Below, piece by piece: positions 43,681-53,500 of a stretch of 64,000 nt of DNA. The notes beneath the pieces were generated by a model. It was not told the DNA's origin, made no database searches, and worked only from the letters and a program-made list of their open reading frames with translations. Numbering within the stretch: position 1 is the first letter of the stretch; every line of letters starts with the position of its first letter. The position numbers were made by a program, and so were the translations under genes. The DNA comes from Rhizobium sp. Q54 (GTDB lineage: Bacteria > Pseudomonadota > Alphaproteobacteria > Rhizobiales > Xanthobacteraceae). The stretch lies in assembly GCA_945861895.1 (NCBI GenBank), contig CAMAWF010000010.1, forward strand, positions 1 to 64,000. Direction: 5' to 3'.

Positions 43681-44115
43681 GTGCCACGACCAGGACTTCG
43701 AGAATTATTTTTTACGATTTGGCTTGCCGGCGCAATGCTTGTTACGCATGCAACCGCGCGGGCGGCCGAACTGGTGATGTTCGAGCAGGCCGGCTGCCCG
43801 TGGTGCGCTAGTTTTAACCGCGAAATCGCGCCGATTTATCCGAAAACCGAGGAAGGCCGCCGCGCGCCGCTGCGCCGCGTCGATATTTCCGGCACATTGC
43901 CGCCGGATATCGCCTTCATCAAGCTTGAGCGCCTCACGCCGCTGTTCGTGCTGATCGACGGCGGACGGGAAATCGGCCGCATCCGCGGCTATCCGGGCGA
44001 GGATCATTTCTGGGGTTTGCTCGGCGTGCTGATCCGACGCCTGGATTCACCTGGAACGGGTGGAGAACAGGGGCAAATATTTGACTCCAGCCCGTTGCGT
44101 GCAACCGGGCGATAG
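43681..44115 (+). CDS. soxS: SoxS-like periplasmic thioredoxin
   Basis: 144 residues from GTG 43681 (AAGGAA 10 nt upstream); the open frame further upstream is a shadow of the previous gene. Membrane/secretion segment LFFTIWLAGAMLVTHATARA, then the thioredoxin-like active site in FEQAGCPWCASFNREIAPIYP near 36. SoxS in Paracoccus keeps SoxYZ in its active reduced state. Placed directly before the regulator gene. Confidence 0.85.
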   Translation: MPRPGLRELFFTIWLAGAMLVTHATARAAELVMFEQAGCPWCASFNREIAPIYPKTEEGRRAPLRRVDISGTLPPDIAFIKLERLTPLFVLIDGGREIGRIRGYPGEDHFWGLLGVLIRRLDSPGTGGEQGQIFDSSPLRATGR

Positions 44116-44160
44116 TTTGTAGTCGGCGCCGCCGCACGCGCGCAGCCGCTTGGGACCCGA

Positions 44161-44505
44161 ATGGAACTGCAACGCCATAAAAGCAGATCGCCATCCGACG
44201 AGCTTGAGCGCATGGTCGACAAGGCCAAGCGCGCCGCCGATTTTCTCAAGGCGTTGGCGCACGAAAGCCGGCTGATGATCCTGTGCATCCTCGCCGAGGG
44301 CGAGAAATCGGTGACCGAGCTGGAACGCCAGCTCACCTTGCGCCAGCCGACAGTCTCGCAGCAGCTTGCCCGGCTGCGCGCGGATGGGCTGGTGAAGACA
44401 CGGCGCGAAGGCAAGATCGTCTATTACAGCCTCGCCAGCGACGAAGCGCGCATCATCATCGGCGCGGTGTACGAGGTCTTCTGCGGCAAGAAAAGCAAAG
44501 GCTGA
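44161..44505 (+). CDS. soxR: ArsR-family sox repressor with two conserved cysteines
   Basis: 114 residues. Winged helix: AADFLKALAHESRLMILCIL, SVTELERQLTLRQPTVSQQLARLRADGLVKTRREGKIVYYSL. Cys42 and Cys108 fall where the persulfide sensors SqrR and BigR/YgaV have theirs, and no metal-site motif is seen, so it probably senses reactive sulfur through a tetrasulfide link. Expected to repress the sox genes until sulfide or persulfide appears; candidate operators lie at 37465-37484 and 40106-40125. Confidence 0.9.
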   Translation: MELQRHKSRSPSDELERMVDKAKRAADFLKALAHESRLMILCILAEGEKSVTELERQLTLRQPTVSQQLARLRADGLVKTRREGKIVYYSLASDEARIIIGAVYEVFCGKKSKG

Positions 44506-44585
44506 CATGCGGCATCAATTTGCTCGGCATTGATCAATCGGCACCATGCGCGTAAAAACCGGCGTCGGATACTCCGCAGAACTAT

Positions 44586-44804
44586 ATGGGCCGGGATACC
44601 ATGCTGGGAATCGCGAGCGAACGCGAGGAAGACGGCCGCTGGATTGCCGAAGTGCAGGCGCTTCCCGGTGTGCTCGCCTATGGCGCCACGGAGGCGGAAG
44701 CCCGCGCCAAGGTTAAAGCCTTGGCGCTCCGCGTGATTGCCGATCGCCTCGATAATGGCGAGCCTTTGCCGCGCGAGATCGCCGCGATTTTTGCCGCGGC
44801 ATGA
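44586..44804 (+). CDS. hicB: HicB-like antitoxin
   Basis: 72 residues from ATG 44586; ATG 44601 has the better ribosome site (GGGA). Partial RNase H-like HicB fold: LGIASEREEDGRWIAEVQALPGVLAYGATEAEARAKVKALAL. The C-terminal DNA-binding part is short or absent. It overlaps the HicA-like gene by 4 nt (ATGA), with the antitoxin first, the reverse of the usual hicAB order. Confidence 0.8.
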   Translation: MGRDTMLGIASEREEDGRWIAEVQALPGVLAYGATEAEARAKVKALALRVIADRLDNGEPLPREIAAIFAAA

Positions 44805-45013
44805 ACCGCTGGCCAGCGGCCAAGGCGCAGCGCGTTCTTGCCGCACTGTTGCGGGCCGGCTGGACGATCAAGCGGCAAACCGGTTCGCATCGAACCTTGC
44901 AGCGGCCGAACCAACCCGATTTCGTCTTTGCCTTCCATGACGGCGATGAGATCGGACCGCGCATGTTGGCGCGGATAGCGAAACATACCGGTCTCAAGCC
45001 CGAGAACCTTTGA
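44801..45013 (+). CDS. hicA: HicA-like mRNA interferase toxin
   Basis: 70 residues with the dsRBD-like HicA fold: KAQRVLAALLRAGWTIKRQTGSHRTLQ with the catalytic His in GSHRTL near 29, then IGPRMLARIAKHTGLKPENL. HicA cleaves mRNA during translation and is blocked by HicB. Chromosomal pair at the border of the sox locus; could be a stability module or simply a resident stress module. Confidence 0.82.
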   Translation: MNRWPAAKAQRVLAALLRAGWTIKRQTGSHRTLQRPNQPDFVFAFHDGDEIGPRMLARIAKHTGLKPENL

Positions 45014-45026
45014 CGCTCTGCATGAC

Positions 45027-46856
45027 TTACGTGCGATCGGCCTCCGGAACCGCCACATCGGTCAATCGCAGTTGCACGCGCTCGGCGCCCTGCCAGCGGT
45101 CGAGCGCGAGCGAACCAGCGGCATGCAGCGCGCGGCCGCGATTGCCGATCAAGGCATTGCCGAGATTTTCACCCGCTGCGCGAAACGCGATGGCATTGAC
45201 GGTCGCGCCGTCGCCCGACTTGAGCCGCACGCGCACATGCTTTTCGCCCACCACGTCCGCATAGATCACGGTATGCGACGGCAACGCGATCACCGGCTCC
45301 GGATTGCCGCTGCCGAACGGGCCGGCGCGCGCAATCGTCGTCACGAGATCGGCGCTGGCGGCGCCCGCCGTCACCGCCCCGTCGATCGAGAGCGCGTTGT
45401 CGCGCTGCGCCGCCTCGACCGCTGCGCCGAGCGTTTCCTGCAGATAGGCGCGGAACGGCGCCAGCGCCTGCTTGCGCAGCGTGACGCCGGCCGCCATCGC
45501 GTGTCCGCCGCCTTTGAGCAAAAGACCTTCCGACACCGCGCGGCGCACCGCCTGGCCGAGATCGACGCCGGCAATCGAGCGGCCTGATCCTGTACCGATG
45601 CCGCCCGGCTCCAGCGCGATGGCAAATGCCGGACGGCCGTAACGTTCCTTCAGGCGCGCAGCGACGAGACCGACCACGCCCGGATGCCAGCCCTCCGCCG
45701 CGGTGACCACCACGGCGCCCTTTTCCTCCAGCCCGAGCGCGGCCATCGCCTCGGCCTCCGCCTGCGCAACGGTTTCCTGCTCGATGGCGCGCCGTTCGGT
45801 ATTGAGCCGGTCAAGTTCGGCGGCAATGCGGCCGGCCTCGGTCGCATCTTCCTCCAGCAGCAGCCGCACGCCCAAATCGGCGCGGCCGATGCGCCCGCCG
45901 GCATTGATCCGCGGCCCGAGCAAAAATCCGAGATGCCATGCCTCCGGCGGACCGGTGAGACGGCTGGCGTCCATCAATGCCGTGAGCCCGACATGCTCGC
46001 GCCGGCGCAACGCGATCAGGCCCTTGCCGACGAAGGCGCGGTTGAGGCCGGTGAGCGGCACCACGTCGGCGACCGTGCCGAGCGCCACCATGTGCAGCAA
46101 CGCCAGCAGATCGGGCTCGGCGCGCGCTTCGTTCCAGAAGCCGCGGCGGCGCAGCTCACGATTGAGCGCGACCAGCGTGAGAAACACCAGCCCGACGGCG
46201 GCAAGATGGCCCAGCCCCGATAGATCGTCGGCGCGGTTGGGATTGACCACCGCCACTGCCGGCGGCAGCGCTTCGTCGGCCTGGTGATGGTCGATGACGA
46301 CGGCATCGAGACCGAGTTTGCGCGCTTCTTCCAGCGGTTCGATGCTGGTGGTGCCGCAATCGACGGTGACAAGCAGTTTCACGCCGCGCTCGGCGAACGA
46401 GCGGATCGCGTCGACATTCGGCCCATAGCCCTCGAAGATGCGATCCGGGATATGCACGATCGGGTCGAGCCCGCAGGATCGCAAATAACGGCAAAGCAGC
46501 GCCGCGGATGTAGCGCCATCCACATCGTAATCGCCGAATATCGCCACGCTTTCGCCGTTGACCGCCGCATCGGCAATTCGCGCAGCCGCTTCCGGCATCG
46601 CGGTGAGCGCGTTGGGGTCCGGCATCAGGTTCTTGATTGTCGGGTCGAGAAAACTTTCCACCGCATCGGGCTCGACGCCGCGGCCGGCGAGAATGCGCGC
46701 CAGCAGCTCGGGAAGATGGTGCCGTTGCGCGATGGCAAGCGCGCGCGCCGCGCCGCGCTCGTCGAGCCGGTCGCGCCAGGTGCGTCCGCCCACCGAGCGC
46801 TCGACACCGAGGAACAGACGCCGGGAAGATTTGAGCATGGCGGCGGGAGCAGCCAA
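45027..46856 (-). CDS. recJ: Single-stranded-DNA-specific exonuclease RecJ
   Basis: 609 residues. TTG 46856 has GAGGTG just upstream; ATG 46838 is the alternative. 5'-3' ssDNA exonuclease in mismatch and recombination repair. DHH-superfamily motifs: IFGDYDVDGATSAALL (about 106), TVDCGTTSIEPLEEA, VIDHHQADE, GLGHLAAVGLVF and GPRINAGGRIG. DHHA1 motif GGGHAMAAG near 455. Last gene of a run that includes aminotransferase, hom, glpX and GNAT genes. Confidence 0.96.
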   Translation of the reverse strand: MAAPAAMLKSSRRLFLGVERSVGGRTWRDRLDERGAARALAIAQRHHLPELLARILAGRGVEPDAVESFLDPTIKNLMPDPNALTAMPEAAARIADAAVNGESVAIFGDYDVDGATSAALLCRYLRSCGLDPIVHIPDRIFEGYGPNVDAIRSFAERGVKLLVTVDCGTTSIEPLEEARKLGLDAVVIDHHQADEALPPAVAVVNPNRADDLSGLGHLAAVGLVFLTLVALNRELRRRGFWNEARAEPDLLALLHMVALGTVADVVPLTGLNRAFVGKGLIALRRREHVGLTALMDASRLTGPPEAWHLGFLLGPRINAGGRIGRADLGVRLLLEEDATEAGRIAAELDRLNTERRAIEQETVAQAEAEAMAALGLEEKGAVVVTAAEGWHPGVVGLVAARLKERYGRPAFAIALEPGGIGTGSGRSIAGVDLGQAVRRAVSEGLLLKGGGHAMAAGVTLRKQALAPFRAYLQETLGAAVEAAQRDNALSIDGAVTAGAASADLVTTIARAGPFGSGNPEPVIALPSHTVIYADVVGEKHVRVRLKSGDGATVNAIAFRAAGENLGNALIGNRGRALHAAGSLALDRWQGAERVQLRLTDVAVPEADRT

Positions 46857-46899
46857 ATGTCACCTCGGACCGGACAAATTCCAGCTCAAGAATCGGGGT

Positions 46900-47352
46900 T
46901 CAGAAGAGCTTGCGATACTGGATGAAGCCCGGCCGCTCCGCCAGCGTGTCATACAGCGTCCGGGCGGTCGCGTTGCTCTCATGCGTGAGCCAATGCACGC
47001 GGCTTGCGCCCGCGGCCTTCGCCTCGACATAGACCGCCTCGATCAGCGCGCGCCCGATGCCGAGCTTGCGCGCATCCTCGGCCACAAAAAGATCCTGCAA
47101 GTAGCAGTAGTCGCCGACCGTCCAGCACGAGCGGTGAAAAAGATAATGCACGATGCCGGCAAGCTTGCCCTGCGCATAGGCGCCAAGCGCGAACATCGGC
47201 TCGGCCGGATCGTTGAGCCGCACCCAGGTCGCGTCATAAATTTCGCGCGGCAGGTCGGTGTTGTAGAAATGCAGATATCCGCGCCACAGCGGCTCCCACG
47301 CCGCGCGCTCGTTCGCACCGACCGTACGGATGACGACATTGCCGGCGCGCAT
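46900..47352 (-). CDS. GNAT-family N-acetyltransferase
   Basis: 150 residues from ATG 47352 (a TTG at 47367 would overlap glpX). Acetyl-CoA-binding loop in YLQDLFVAEDARKLGIGRALIEAVYVEAKAAGA (about 85-117) with R/Q-x-x-G-x-G/A as KLGIGRA, then NATARTLYDTLAERPGFIQYRK. Resembles diamine or small-molecule acetyltransferases; substrate unknown. Sits between glpX and recJ with short gaps. Confidence 0.88.
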   Translation of the reverse strand: MRAGNVVIRTVGANERAAWEPLWRGYLHFYNTDLPREIYDATWVRLNDPAEPMFALGAYAQGKLAGIVHYLFHRSCWTVGDYCYLQDLFVAEDARKLGIGRALIEAVYVEAKAAGASRVHWLTHESNATARTLYDTLAERPGFIQYRKLF

Positions 47353-47363
47353 GGATTTCCCGC

Positions 47364-48359
47364 TCAATCGAGGCCGAATTTCTCAAGCTGCCGGTGTTCG
47401 GCGCGCACCCAGCGCACCGTGCCGGTGGCGGAGCGCATCACAACCGTCTCGGTCTCGATATAGCCTTCCTTGAAGCGCACGCCTTTGAGCATGTTGCCTT
47501 CGGTGACGCCGGTGGCCGCGAACACGCAATCGCCGCGCACCATCTCCTCCATGCCGTAAATTTTGCGCGGATCCTTGATTCCCATTTTGCGCGCGCGCGC
47601 GCGTTTTTCTTCCGTATCGAGCACCAGCCGGCATTGCATCTGCCCGCCGATGCAGCGCAACGCCGCCGCCGCCAGCACGCCTTCGGGGGCGCCGCCAATC
47701 CCTAAGTAAATGTCGATGCCGGTGGTGTCCGGCTGGGCGGTATGGATGACGCCGGCCACGTCGCCGTCGGTGATCAGGCTCACCGCCGCGCCGGTCTTGC
47801 GCACCGCCGCGATCAGGTCGGCATGGCGCGGCCGGTCGAGAATGAGCGCGGTGATGTCCGACGGCTTGACGCCCTTGGCCTTGGCCAGCCGCACGATGTT
47901 TTCGCCAGCCGGCCTGTCGAGCTCGACCACGCCTTTGGGATAGCCGGGCCCGATGGCGATCTTTTCCATGTAGACGTCGGGCGCGTTGAGCAGCGTGCCG
48001 CCCTCCGCCATGGCCAAGGTCGCGATGGCGCCCGGCATGTTCTTGGCGCACAGCGTCGTGCCTTCCAGCGGATCGACCGCGATATCGATCTTCGGCCCCT
48101 TCTTGTTGCCGACCTTTTCGCCGATGAACAGCATCGGCGCTTCGTCGCGCTCGCCCTCTCCGATCACCACCGTGCCGTCGATCGGCAGCTTGCTAAGCTC
48201 CCGGCGCATGGCATCGACCGCAGCCTTGTCGGCTTCCATTTCGTTGCCGCGTCCGCGCTGCATCGCCGCCGCCACCGCCGCGCGCTCCGCCACGCGCACG
48301 ATCTCGATCGACAGGATGCGGTCCAACAACGTCGTGGACTTGCTATTGTTGGATGACAT
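47364..48359 (-). CDS. glpX: Class II fructose-1,6-bisphosphatase
   Basis: 331 residues from ATG 48359 (GGGAG upstream). Hydrolyses fructose 1,6-bisphosphate to fructose 6-phosphate in gluconeogenesis; Mn/Mg-dependent, Li-sensitive fold. Motifs: VVIGEGERDEAPML (about 64), DIAVDPLEGTTLCA, DGDVAGVIHTAQPDTTGIDIYLGIGGAPEGVLAAAALRC-type segment, and GVTEGNMLKGVRF. The gap to hom is 32 nt. Confidence 0.96.
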   Translation of the reverse strand: MSSNNSKSTTLLDRILSIEIVRVAERAAVAAAMQRGRGNEMEADKAAVDAMRRELSKLPIDGTVVIGEGERDEAPMLFIGEKVGNKKGPKIDIAVDPLEGTTLCAKNMPGAIATLAMAEGGTLLNAPDVYMEKIAIGPGYPKGVVELDRPAGENIVRLAKAKGVKPSDITALILDRPRHADLIAAVRKTGAAVSLITDGDVAGVIHTAQPDTTGIDIYLGIGGAPEGVLAAAALRCIGGQMQCRLVLDTEEKRARARKMGIKDPRKIYGMEEMVRGDCVFAATGVTEGNMLKGVRFKEGYIETETVVMRSATGTVRWVRAEHRQLEKFGLD

Positions 48360-48391
48360 GTCGCGGCGCTCCCCTGGGCGGACTGGCTTTT

Positions 48392-49717
48392 TCAATTCTT
48401 TTCGATCCGGATCAATTGCGGCTTTCCGGCGATTAGGCCCGTTTTCTGGATGGCTTTCAACGCGCGGCGCACGCCGTCCTCGGTGGTGGCATATGTGATG
48501 AGAATGACAGGCGCAGGCGCCGCCGGGCTTTTGGGGTCGTCGCCGCCGTGCGGGCGTTCGCCGCGCCGATGCTGCACGATCGACTCCAGCGATATTTTTT
48601 CCTTGGCGAGATGCCGCGCGATCGAGGCAAACGTACCCGGCCGGTCGAGCGCATTAAGACGAATGTAGTAGCCGCCGGCGTGCCGCTGCATCGGCGCTTT
48701 CTTGCCGGCCGCCAGCGCGGCCGCCGGGCGGCCAAACGGCGGCGAGCGCAACCCGCGCGCAATGTCGGCAAGGTCGGAGACCACCGCCGAAGCCGTCGCC
48801 ATGCCGCCGGCGCCGGGACCGACCAGCGTGATCGGATCGATGCCGGGGGTGTCGAGGGTGACGGCGTTGGTGACGCCCATGACCCGCGCGATCGCCGAAT
48901 CCTTGCGCACCATCGTGGGATGCACGCGCTGCTCGATCCCGGTCGCGGTTTTTTCCGCCACGCCGAGCAGCTTGACCCGGTAGCCGAGTTCGTCGGCGGC
49001 GGTGAGATCGGCGGGCGCAATCGAGGAAATGCCTTCCACATAGACCGCGCTTTGATCGACCCTGGTGCCGAAAGCGAGACTCGCCAGGATCGCAAGCTTC
49101 TGCGCGGTATCGTGGCCCTCGATGTCGAATGCGGGATTGGCCTCGGCATAGCCGAGCCGCTGCGCGTCCTTGAGGCATGCGGCGAATGCGAGCTGTTCCT
49201 GCTCCATGCGCGTGAGGATGTAATTGCAGGTGCCGTTGAGAATGCCGTAGATGCGCGAAAAGGAATTTCCCGCCAGCCCCTGGCGCAGCGTCTTCACGAT
49301 CGGAATGGCGCCGCAGACCGAGGCTTCGAAATTAAGCGCAACGCGATGTTTCTCCGCGCGCGCCGCCAGCGAAGTGCCGTGCCTGGCGAGCAGCGCCTTG
49401 TTGGCGGTGACCACCGATTTGCCGGCCGCGAGTGCCGCCTCCACCGCGCTCTTGGCGGGATCGCCCGCCCCGCCGATGAGTTCGACGAAGACATCGATGC
49501 CCGGATCGCGCGCGAGCTTGACCGGGTCGGAGAACCAGGAAAATTTCTTGAGATCGACGCCGCGGTTTTTCGCTTTCGAGCGCGCGCACACCGCGACGAT
49601 CTCGATCGGCCTCCCGCAACGCGCCGCGAGTTCCGCGCGCTGGCGCGCAACGAGGGCGACCAAGGCGGCGCCGACCGTGCCCAATCCGGCGACACCCACT
49701 TTGAGCGGTGCGACCAT
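48392..49717 (-). CDS. hom: Homoserine dehydrogenase with ACT domain
   Basis: 441 residues. Reduces aspartate semialdehyde to homoserine on the way to threonine and methionine. NAD(P)-binding VGVAGLGTVGAALV at 7-20, GKSVVTANKALLA, NGTCNYILTRM, and the substrate region GYAEANPAFDIEGHDTAQKLAILASLAF. The C-terminal ACT domain (YYIRLNALDRPGTFASIARHLAKE, from about 350) implies feedback by threonine. Downstream of the aminotransferase gene by 33 nt. Confidence 0.96.
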   Translation of the reverse strand: MVAPLKVGVAGLGTVGAALVALVARQRAELAARCGRPIEIVAVCARSKAKNRGVDLKKFSWFSDPVKLARDPGIDVFVELIGGAGDPAKSAVEAALAAGKSVVTANKALLARHGTSLAARAEKHRVALNFEASVCGAIPIVKTLRQGLAGNSFSRIYGILNGTCNYILTRMEQEQLAFAACLKDAQRLGYAEANPAFDIEGHDTAQKLAILASLAFGTRVDQSAVYVEGISSIAPADLTAADELGYRVKLLGVAEKTATGIEQRVHPTMVRKDSAIARVMGVTNAVTLDTPGIDPITLVGPGAGGMATASAVVSDLADIARGLRSPPFGRPAAALAAGKKAPMQRHAGGYYIRLNALDRPGTFASIARHLAKEKISLESIVQHRRGERPHGGDDPKSPAAPAPVILITYATTEDGVRRALKAIQKTGLIAGKPQLIRIEKN

Positions 49718-49750
49718 GAAACGTCCACAGCCTGCGTAAAGGCGGCGCGT

Positions 49751-50968
49751 TTAGCGCCGCGTGGCGAGGGGGACGACGTTGTGCAACTTTTCCGCCCCGG
49801 TTTCAAGGAAACGGCGGACATTGCGCGCCGCCTGGCGGATGCGCTGTTCGTTTTCCACCAGCGCGATGCGGACATAGCCCTCGCCGTATTCGCCGAAGCC
49901 GATGCCCGGCGACACCGCCAGTTCGGCATTTTCCACCAGCAGCGTGGCAAATTCGACGCTGCCGAGCGACTTGAACGGGTCGGGAATCGGCGACCAGGCG
50001 AACATCGACGCCGGCGGCGACGGCACATCCCACCCCGCGCGCCCGAAGCTCTCGACCAACACGTCGCGCCGGCGCTTGTAGGTTTCCCGCATTTCGCCGA
50101 TGCAGTCGTCGGGTCCGTTGAGAGCTGCGGATGCCGCCACCTGGATCGGCGTGAACGCGCCGTAATCGAGATAGGATTTCACCCGCGCCAAGGCCGCGAT
50201 GATGCGCTCGTTGCCGACGGCAAAACCCATACGCCAGCCCGGCATCGAATAGGTCTTCGACAGCGAGGTGAACTCGACGGTGACGTCGAGCGCGCCCGGC
50301 ACTTGCAGCACCGAGGGCGGCGGATTGTCGTCGAAGTAGACTTCCGCATAAGCCAGATCGGAGAGAATGAAGATGTTGTGCTTCTTCGCGAAGGCGACGA
50401 GGTCTTTGTAGAAATCCAGGCTCGCCACATAGGCGGTCGGGTTGGCCGGATAGCACACCACGACGGCGATCGGCTTCGGGATCGAATGCACGATCGCGCG
50501 TTCCAGCGTGGGGAAAAAACTCGGCACCGGCTCCGATGGCACCGCGCGGATGGTGCCGCCCGCCATCAGGAAGCCGAAGGCGTGGATCGGATAACTCGGA
50601 TTCGGCACCAGCACGACATCGCCCGGCGCGGTGATCGCCTGCGCGACATTGGCGAAGCCTTCCTTGGAGCCGAGCGTGGCGATGATCTGGGTGTCGGGAT
50701 TGAGCTTCACGCCGAAGCGGCGCCCGTAATAGCCCGCCTGGGCGCGGCGCAGGCCGGGAATGCCGCGCGAGGCCGAATAACGGTCGGTGCGCGGCTTGCC
50801 GAGCGTCTCCTTGAGCTTCTCGATGACGTGCGGCGGCGTGGACAAATCCGGGTTGCCCATGCCGAGGTCGATGATGTCGGCGCCCGCATTGCGCGCCTTG
50901 GCCTTGGCGCGGTTGACCTCCTCGAACACGTAAGGAGGCAGGCGGCGGACGCGGTAAAATTCTTCCAT
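49751..50968 (-). CDS. PLP-dependent class I/II aminotransferase (AlaC/DapL-like)
   Basis: 405 residues, fold type I. PLP-lysine motif TSLSKTYSMPGWRMGFAVG near 238, NPSYPIHAFGF and CYPANPTAYVA. Such proteins are annotated as LL-diaminopimelate or alanine aminotransferase; the place directly upstream of hom suggests work in aspartate-family or alanine metabolism. Eye inspection cannot settle the substrate; a dap-type role would be odd if the usual succinylase pathway genes are present elsewhere. Confidence 0.9.
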   Translation of the reverse strand: MEEFYRVRRLPPYVFEEVNRAKAKARNAGADIIDLGMGNPDLSTPPHVIEKLKETLGKPRTDRYSASRGIPGLRRAQAGYYGRRFGVKLNPDTQIIATLGSKEGFANVAQAITAPGDVVLVPNPSYPIHAFGFLMAGGTIRAVPSEPVPSFFPTLERAIVHSIPKPIAVVVCYPANPTAYVASLDFYKDLVAFAKKHNIFILSDLAYAEVYFDDNPPPSVLQVPGALDVTVEFTSLSKTYSMPGWRMGFAVGNERIIAALARVKSYLDYGAFTPIQVAASAALNGPDDCIGEMRETYKRRRDVLVESFGRAGWDVPSPPASMFAWSPIPDPFKSLGSVEFATLLVENAELAVSPGIGFGEYGEGYVRIALVENEQRIRQAARNVRRFLETGAEKLHNVVPLATRR

Positions 50969-51048
50969 AAGACCCAGGCTTCCTCGGCGCCGGTGGACAC
51001 CCTCTCAGCGGGCAGCTTTTATCATGGGTTGCGGCCAGCGCCAGCAAT

Positions 51049-51402
51049 CTACTGCGTGTTGGCGGCCGGTTTGCCGCCCGGCAGCCGGAGGCTACCCTTG
51101 GCCGGCTTGTAAGTTCCGGGCGCCGGCCGCCCTTCCTGCCGGTCGCGGGCGGCTATGAGGTCGTCCTGCAGCTTTTCCCGCTCCTCCTCGCTTAAGGGTG
51201 CGGCCGCGCGCGGAGCCGGCATGTCGTGAACCGCCGGATATTGCGGCGCCACGGCCGGACGCGCGGGGGTCCCCTGCGGCAGACCGATATCGGAGGGCAG
51301 ATTGTCGACCACGCTCGAAGCCGAGCAGCCGGCGAGCAAAGCCACCGCCGGCAGGCCGAGCGCGATGAAAACTGCAGCTATGGAGCGATTGTTACGTCGC
51401 AT
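51049..51402 (-). CDS. Small lipoprotein, function unknown
   Basis: 117 residues from ATG 51402; AAAGGG is correctly spaced for it and too close for ATG 51408. Signal peptide with lipobox LLAGC (Cys near 26). The mature part is short, proline/alanine-rich and probably extended, with a helix LSEEEREKLQDDLIAARDRQ. Conserved short lipoproteins like this occur beside aminotransferase/phaC loci in relatives, as far as I recall; no function known. Confidence 0.75.
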   Translation of the reverse strand: MRRNNRSIAAVFIALGLPAVALLAGCSASSVVDNLPSDIGLPQGTPARPAVAPQYPAVHDMPAPRAAAPLSEEEREKLQDDLIAARDRQEGRPAPGTYKPAKGSLRLPGGKPAANTQ

Positions 51403-51641
51403 CGCCATCCCTTTAAGCCTCGCTGGCAAGCCACGAAACACATGCAGACTCAATAGATTATAGCATAGCCGCGGTACCGGGCTAATATGTCGAAAGCAAG
51501 AAGGCGGAAAAAACGAGGGTGCGTGAGGGTTAACCGATCGGGCCAAGCTGCGCCGCTTGCAGGATCGCCCCGCCCGCGCCAATTCTGCATGGACACAAGT
51601 CTGCATGGGAATCTCTGCTTGGGGAACGGATCGTCGCGCGT

Positions 51642-53462
51642 ATGAACAAGCCCCCGCCAGAACCGCTCAAGACCGGCGCCGTCGACATCGAGACGCTGGC
51701 GCAAAATATTGCGCGCATGGTCGAGGAAGGCGGCAAGGCGCTCGCCGCCTATATGAAGCCGCGCGAGGAAGGCGAGCGCAAAGGCGCCTTCACCGACGAG
51801 ATCACCGACGTGGTCAAGACGCTCGGCCAGGTGGCGGACTATTGGATGTCCGACCCGCAGCGCGCGGTCGAACTGCAAGCGAGCCTCGGGCGCGCCTATC
51901 TCGATCTGTGGGCCGGCACGGTCAAACGCATGGCGGGCGAAGAGATCGCGCCCTCCGCTGCGCCGGATGCGCGCGACAAGCGCTTCGCCGATCCCGAGTG
52001 GTCGTCAAACCAGTTCTTCGATTTTCTCAAGCAGGCCTATCTGCTCACCACGCATTGGGCCGACCATATGGTCAAGGACGCCAAGGACCTTGACCCGCAC
52101 ACGCGGCAGAAGGCGGACTTCTACGTGCGGCAGATCGGCAATGCGATCTCGCCCTCGAATTTCGTCTTCACCAATCCGGAACTGTGGCGTGAAACGCTTT
52201 CGTCGAATGCCGAAAATCTGGTGCGCGGCATGCACAATCTGGCCGAGGACATCAGGGCCGGCCACGGCGATCTGAAAATCCGTCAATCCGATCCCGCGCA
52301 ATTCGCGCTCGGGCGCAACCTCGCGCTCACGCCCGGCAAGGTGGTTTTCCAGAACGATCTCATGCAGCTCATCCAATATGCGCCGGCCACCGCGAGTGTG
52401 CTCAAAACGCCGCTGCTGATCGTTCCGCCCTGGATCAACAAGTTCTACATCCTCGATCTCACGCCGGAAAAATCGTTCATCAAATGGTGCGTTGACCAGG
52501 GGCTCACGGTATTCGTCATTTCCTGGGTCAACCCCGACGCCCGGCTCGCCAAAAAGAGCTTTGCCGATTACATGCGCGAAGGGCCGATCGCCGCCTTCGA
52601 TGCCATCGCGACGGCAACCGGGGAATCCAAGGTCCACGCCATCGGCTATTGCGTCGGCGGCACGTTGCTCTCGGTCACGCTCGCTTATCTCGCCGCCAAG
52701 CGGCAGAACCGCGCGACTTCGGCGACCTTGTTCGCGACGCAAGTGGATTTCACGTATGCCGGCGATCTGATGGTGTTCGTCGACGAGGAAAAAGTTGCGG
52801 CGGTCGAGCGCCAGATGCAGGAGCAGGGCTATCTTGCCGGCACCAAGATGGCGACCGCGTTCAATCTGCTGCGCTCGAACGACCTGATCTGGCCCTATGT
52901 CATCAACAATTACCTCAAGGGCAAGACGCCGTTCCCGTTCGATCTGCTGTACTGGAATTCCGACGCCACCCGGATGCCGGCGGCGAACCATTCGTTTTAC
53001 TTGCGCAATTGCTATCTCGAAAATCGCCTAACCAGAGGCGAGATGGAGATCGACGGCGTCAAGCTCGATCTCAAAAAGGTGAAAGCGCCGGTGTACAATC
53101 TCGCCACCCGCGAGGATCACATCGCGCCGGCAAAATCGGTGCTGCTCGGCTCGAAATTCTTCGGCGGGCCGGTAAAATTCGTACTGGCGGGTTCCGGCCA
53201 CATCGCCGGTGTCGTAAATCCGCCGGGCAAGAAGAAATATCAGTATTGGACCGGCGCCAATCCCGCCGCTACAAAGCCGGCGGACGACGATCTCGACACT
53301 TGGCTGGGTAAGGCCAAGGAACATGCCGGCTCCTGGTGGCCGGACTGGTTTGATTGGCTTAAAACCCATGACGGCGCGACAGTGCCGGCGCGCGAACCCG
53401 GCGGCGGCAAGCTCAAACCGATCGAGGACGCGCCCGGCTCTTATGTGCGCGTGCGGGACTAG
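51642..53462 (+). CDS. phaC: Class I poly(3-hydroxyalkanoate) synthase
   Basis: 606 residues. Polymerises (R)-hydroxyacyl-CoA into storage polyester on granules. Alpha/beta-hydrolase fold with the modified lipase box GYCVGG; nucleophile Cys337. Asp lies in [12 protein letters not shown] and His in [12 protein letters not shown]. The conserved region [27 protein letters not shown] is split here as [15 protein letters not shown] and [12 protein letters not shown]. Length matches class I. No phaA, phaB or phaR in the window. Confidence 0.96.
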   Translation: MNKPPPEPLKTGAVDIETLAQNIARMVEEGGKALAAYMKPREEGERKGAFTDEITDVVKTLGQVADYWMSDPQRAVELQASLGRAYLDLWAGTVKRMAGEEIAPSAAPDARDKRFADPEWSSNQFFDFLKQAYLLTTHWADHMVKDAKDLDPHTRQKADFYVRQIGNAISPSNFVFTNPELWRETLSSNAENLVRGMHNLAEDIRAGHGDLKIRQSDPAQFALGRNLALTPGKVVFQNDLMQLIQYAPATASVLKTPLLIVPPWINKFYILDLTPEKSFIKWCVDQGLTVFVISWVNPDARLAKKSFADYMREGPIAAFDAIATATGESKVHAIGYCVGGTLLSVTLAYLAAKRQNRATSATLFATQVDFTYAGDLMVFVDEEKVAAVERQMQEQGYLAGTKMATAFNLLRSNDLIWPYVINNYLKGKTPFPFDLLYWNSDATRMPAANHSFYLRNCYLENRLTRGEMEIDGVKLDLKKVKAPVYNLATREDHIAPAKSVLLGSKFFGGPVKFVLAGSGHIAGVVNPPGKKKYQYWTGANPAATKPADDDLDTWLGKAKEHAGSWWPDWFDWLKTHDGATVPAREPGGGKLKPIEDAPGSYVRVRD

Positions 53463-53500
53463 AATAAAACAGCAGAAGACACAAACGCAGGGAGACTTCG

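Noticed and set aside
48548-51112. 854-codon open frame opposite hom and the aminotransferase
   Set aside because: Shadow of high-GC coding DNA; both minus-strand genes have complete catalytic motifs.
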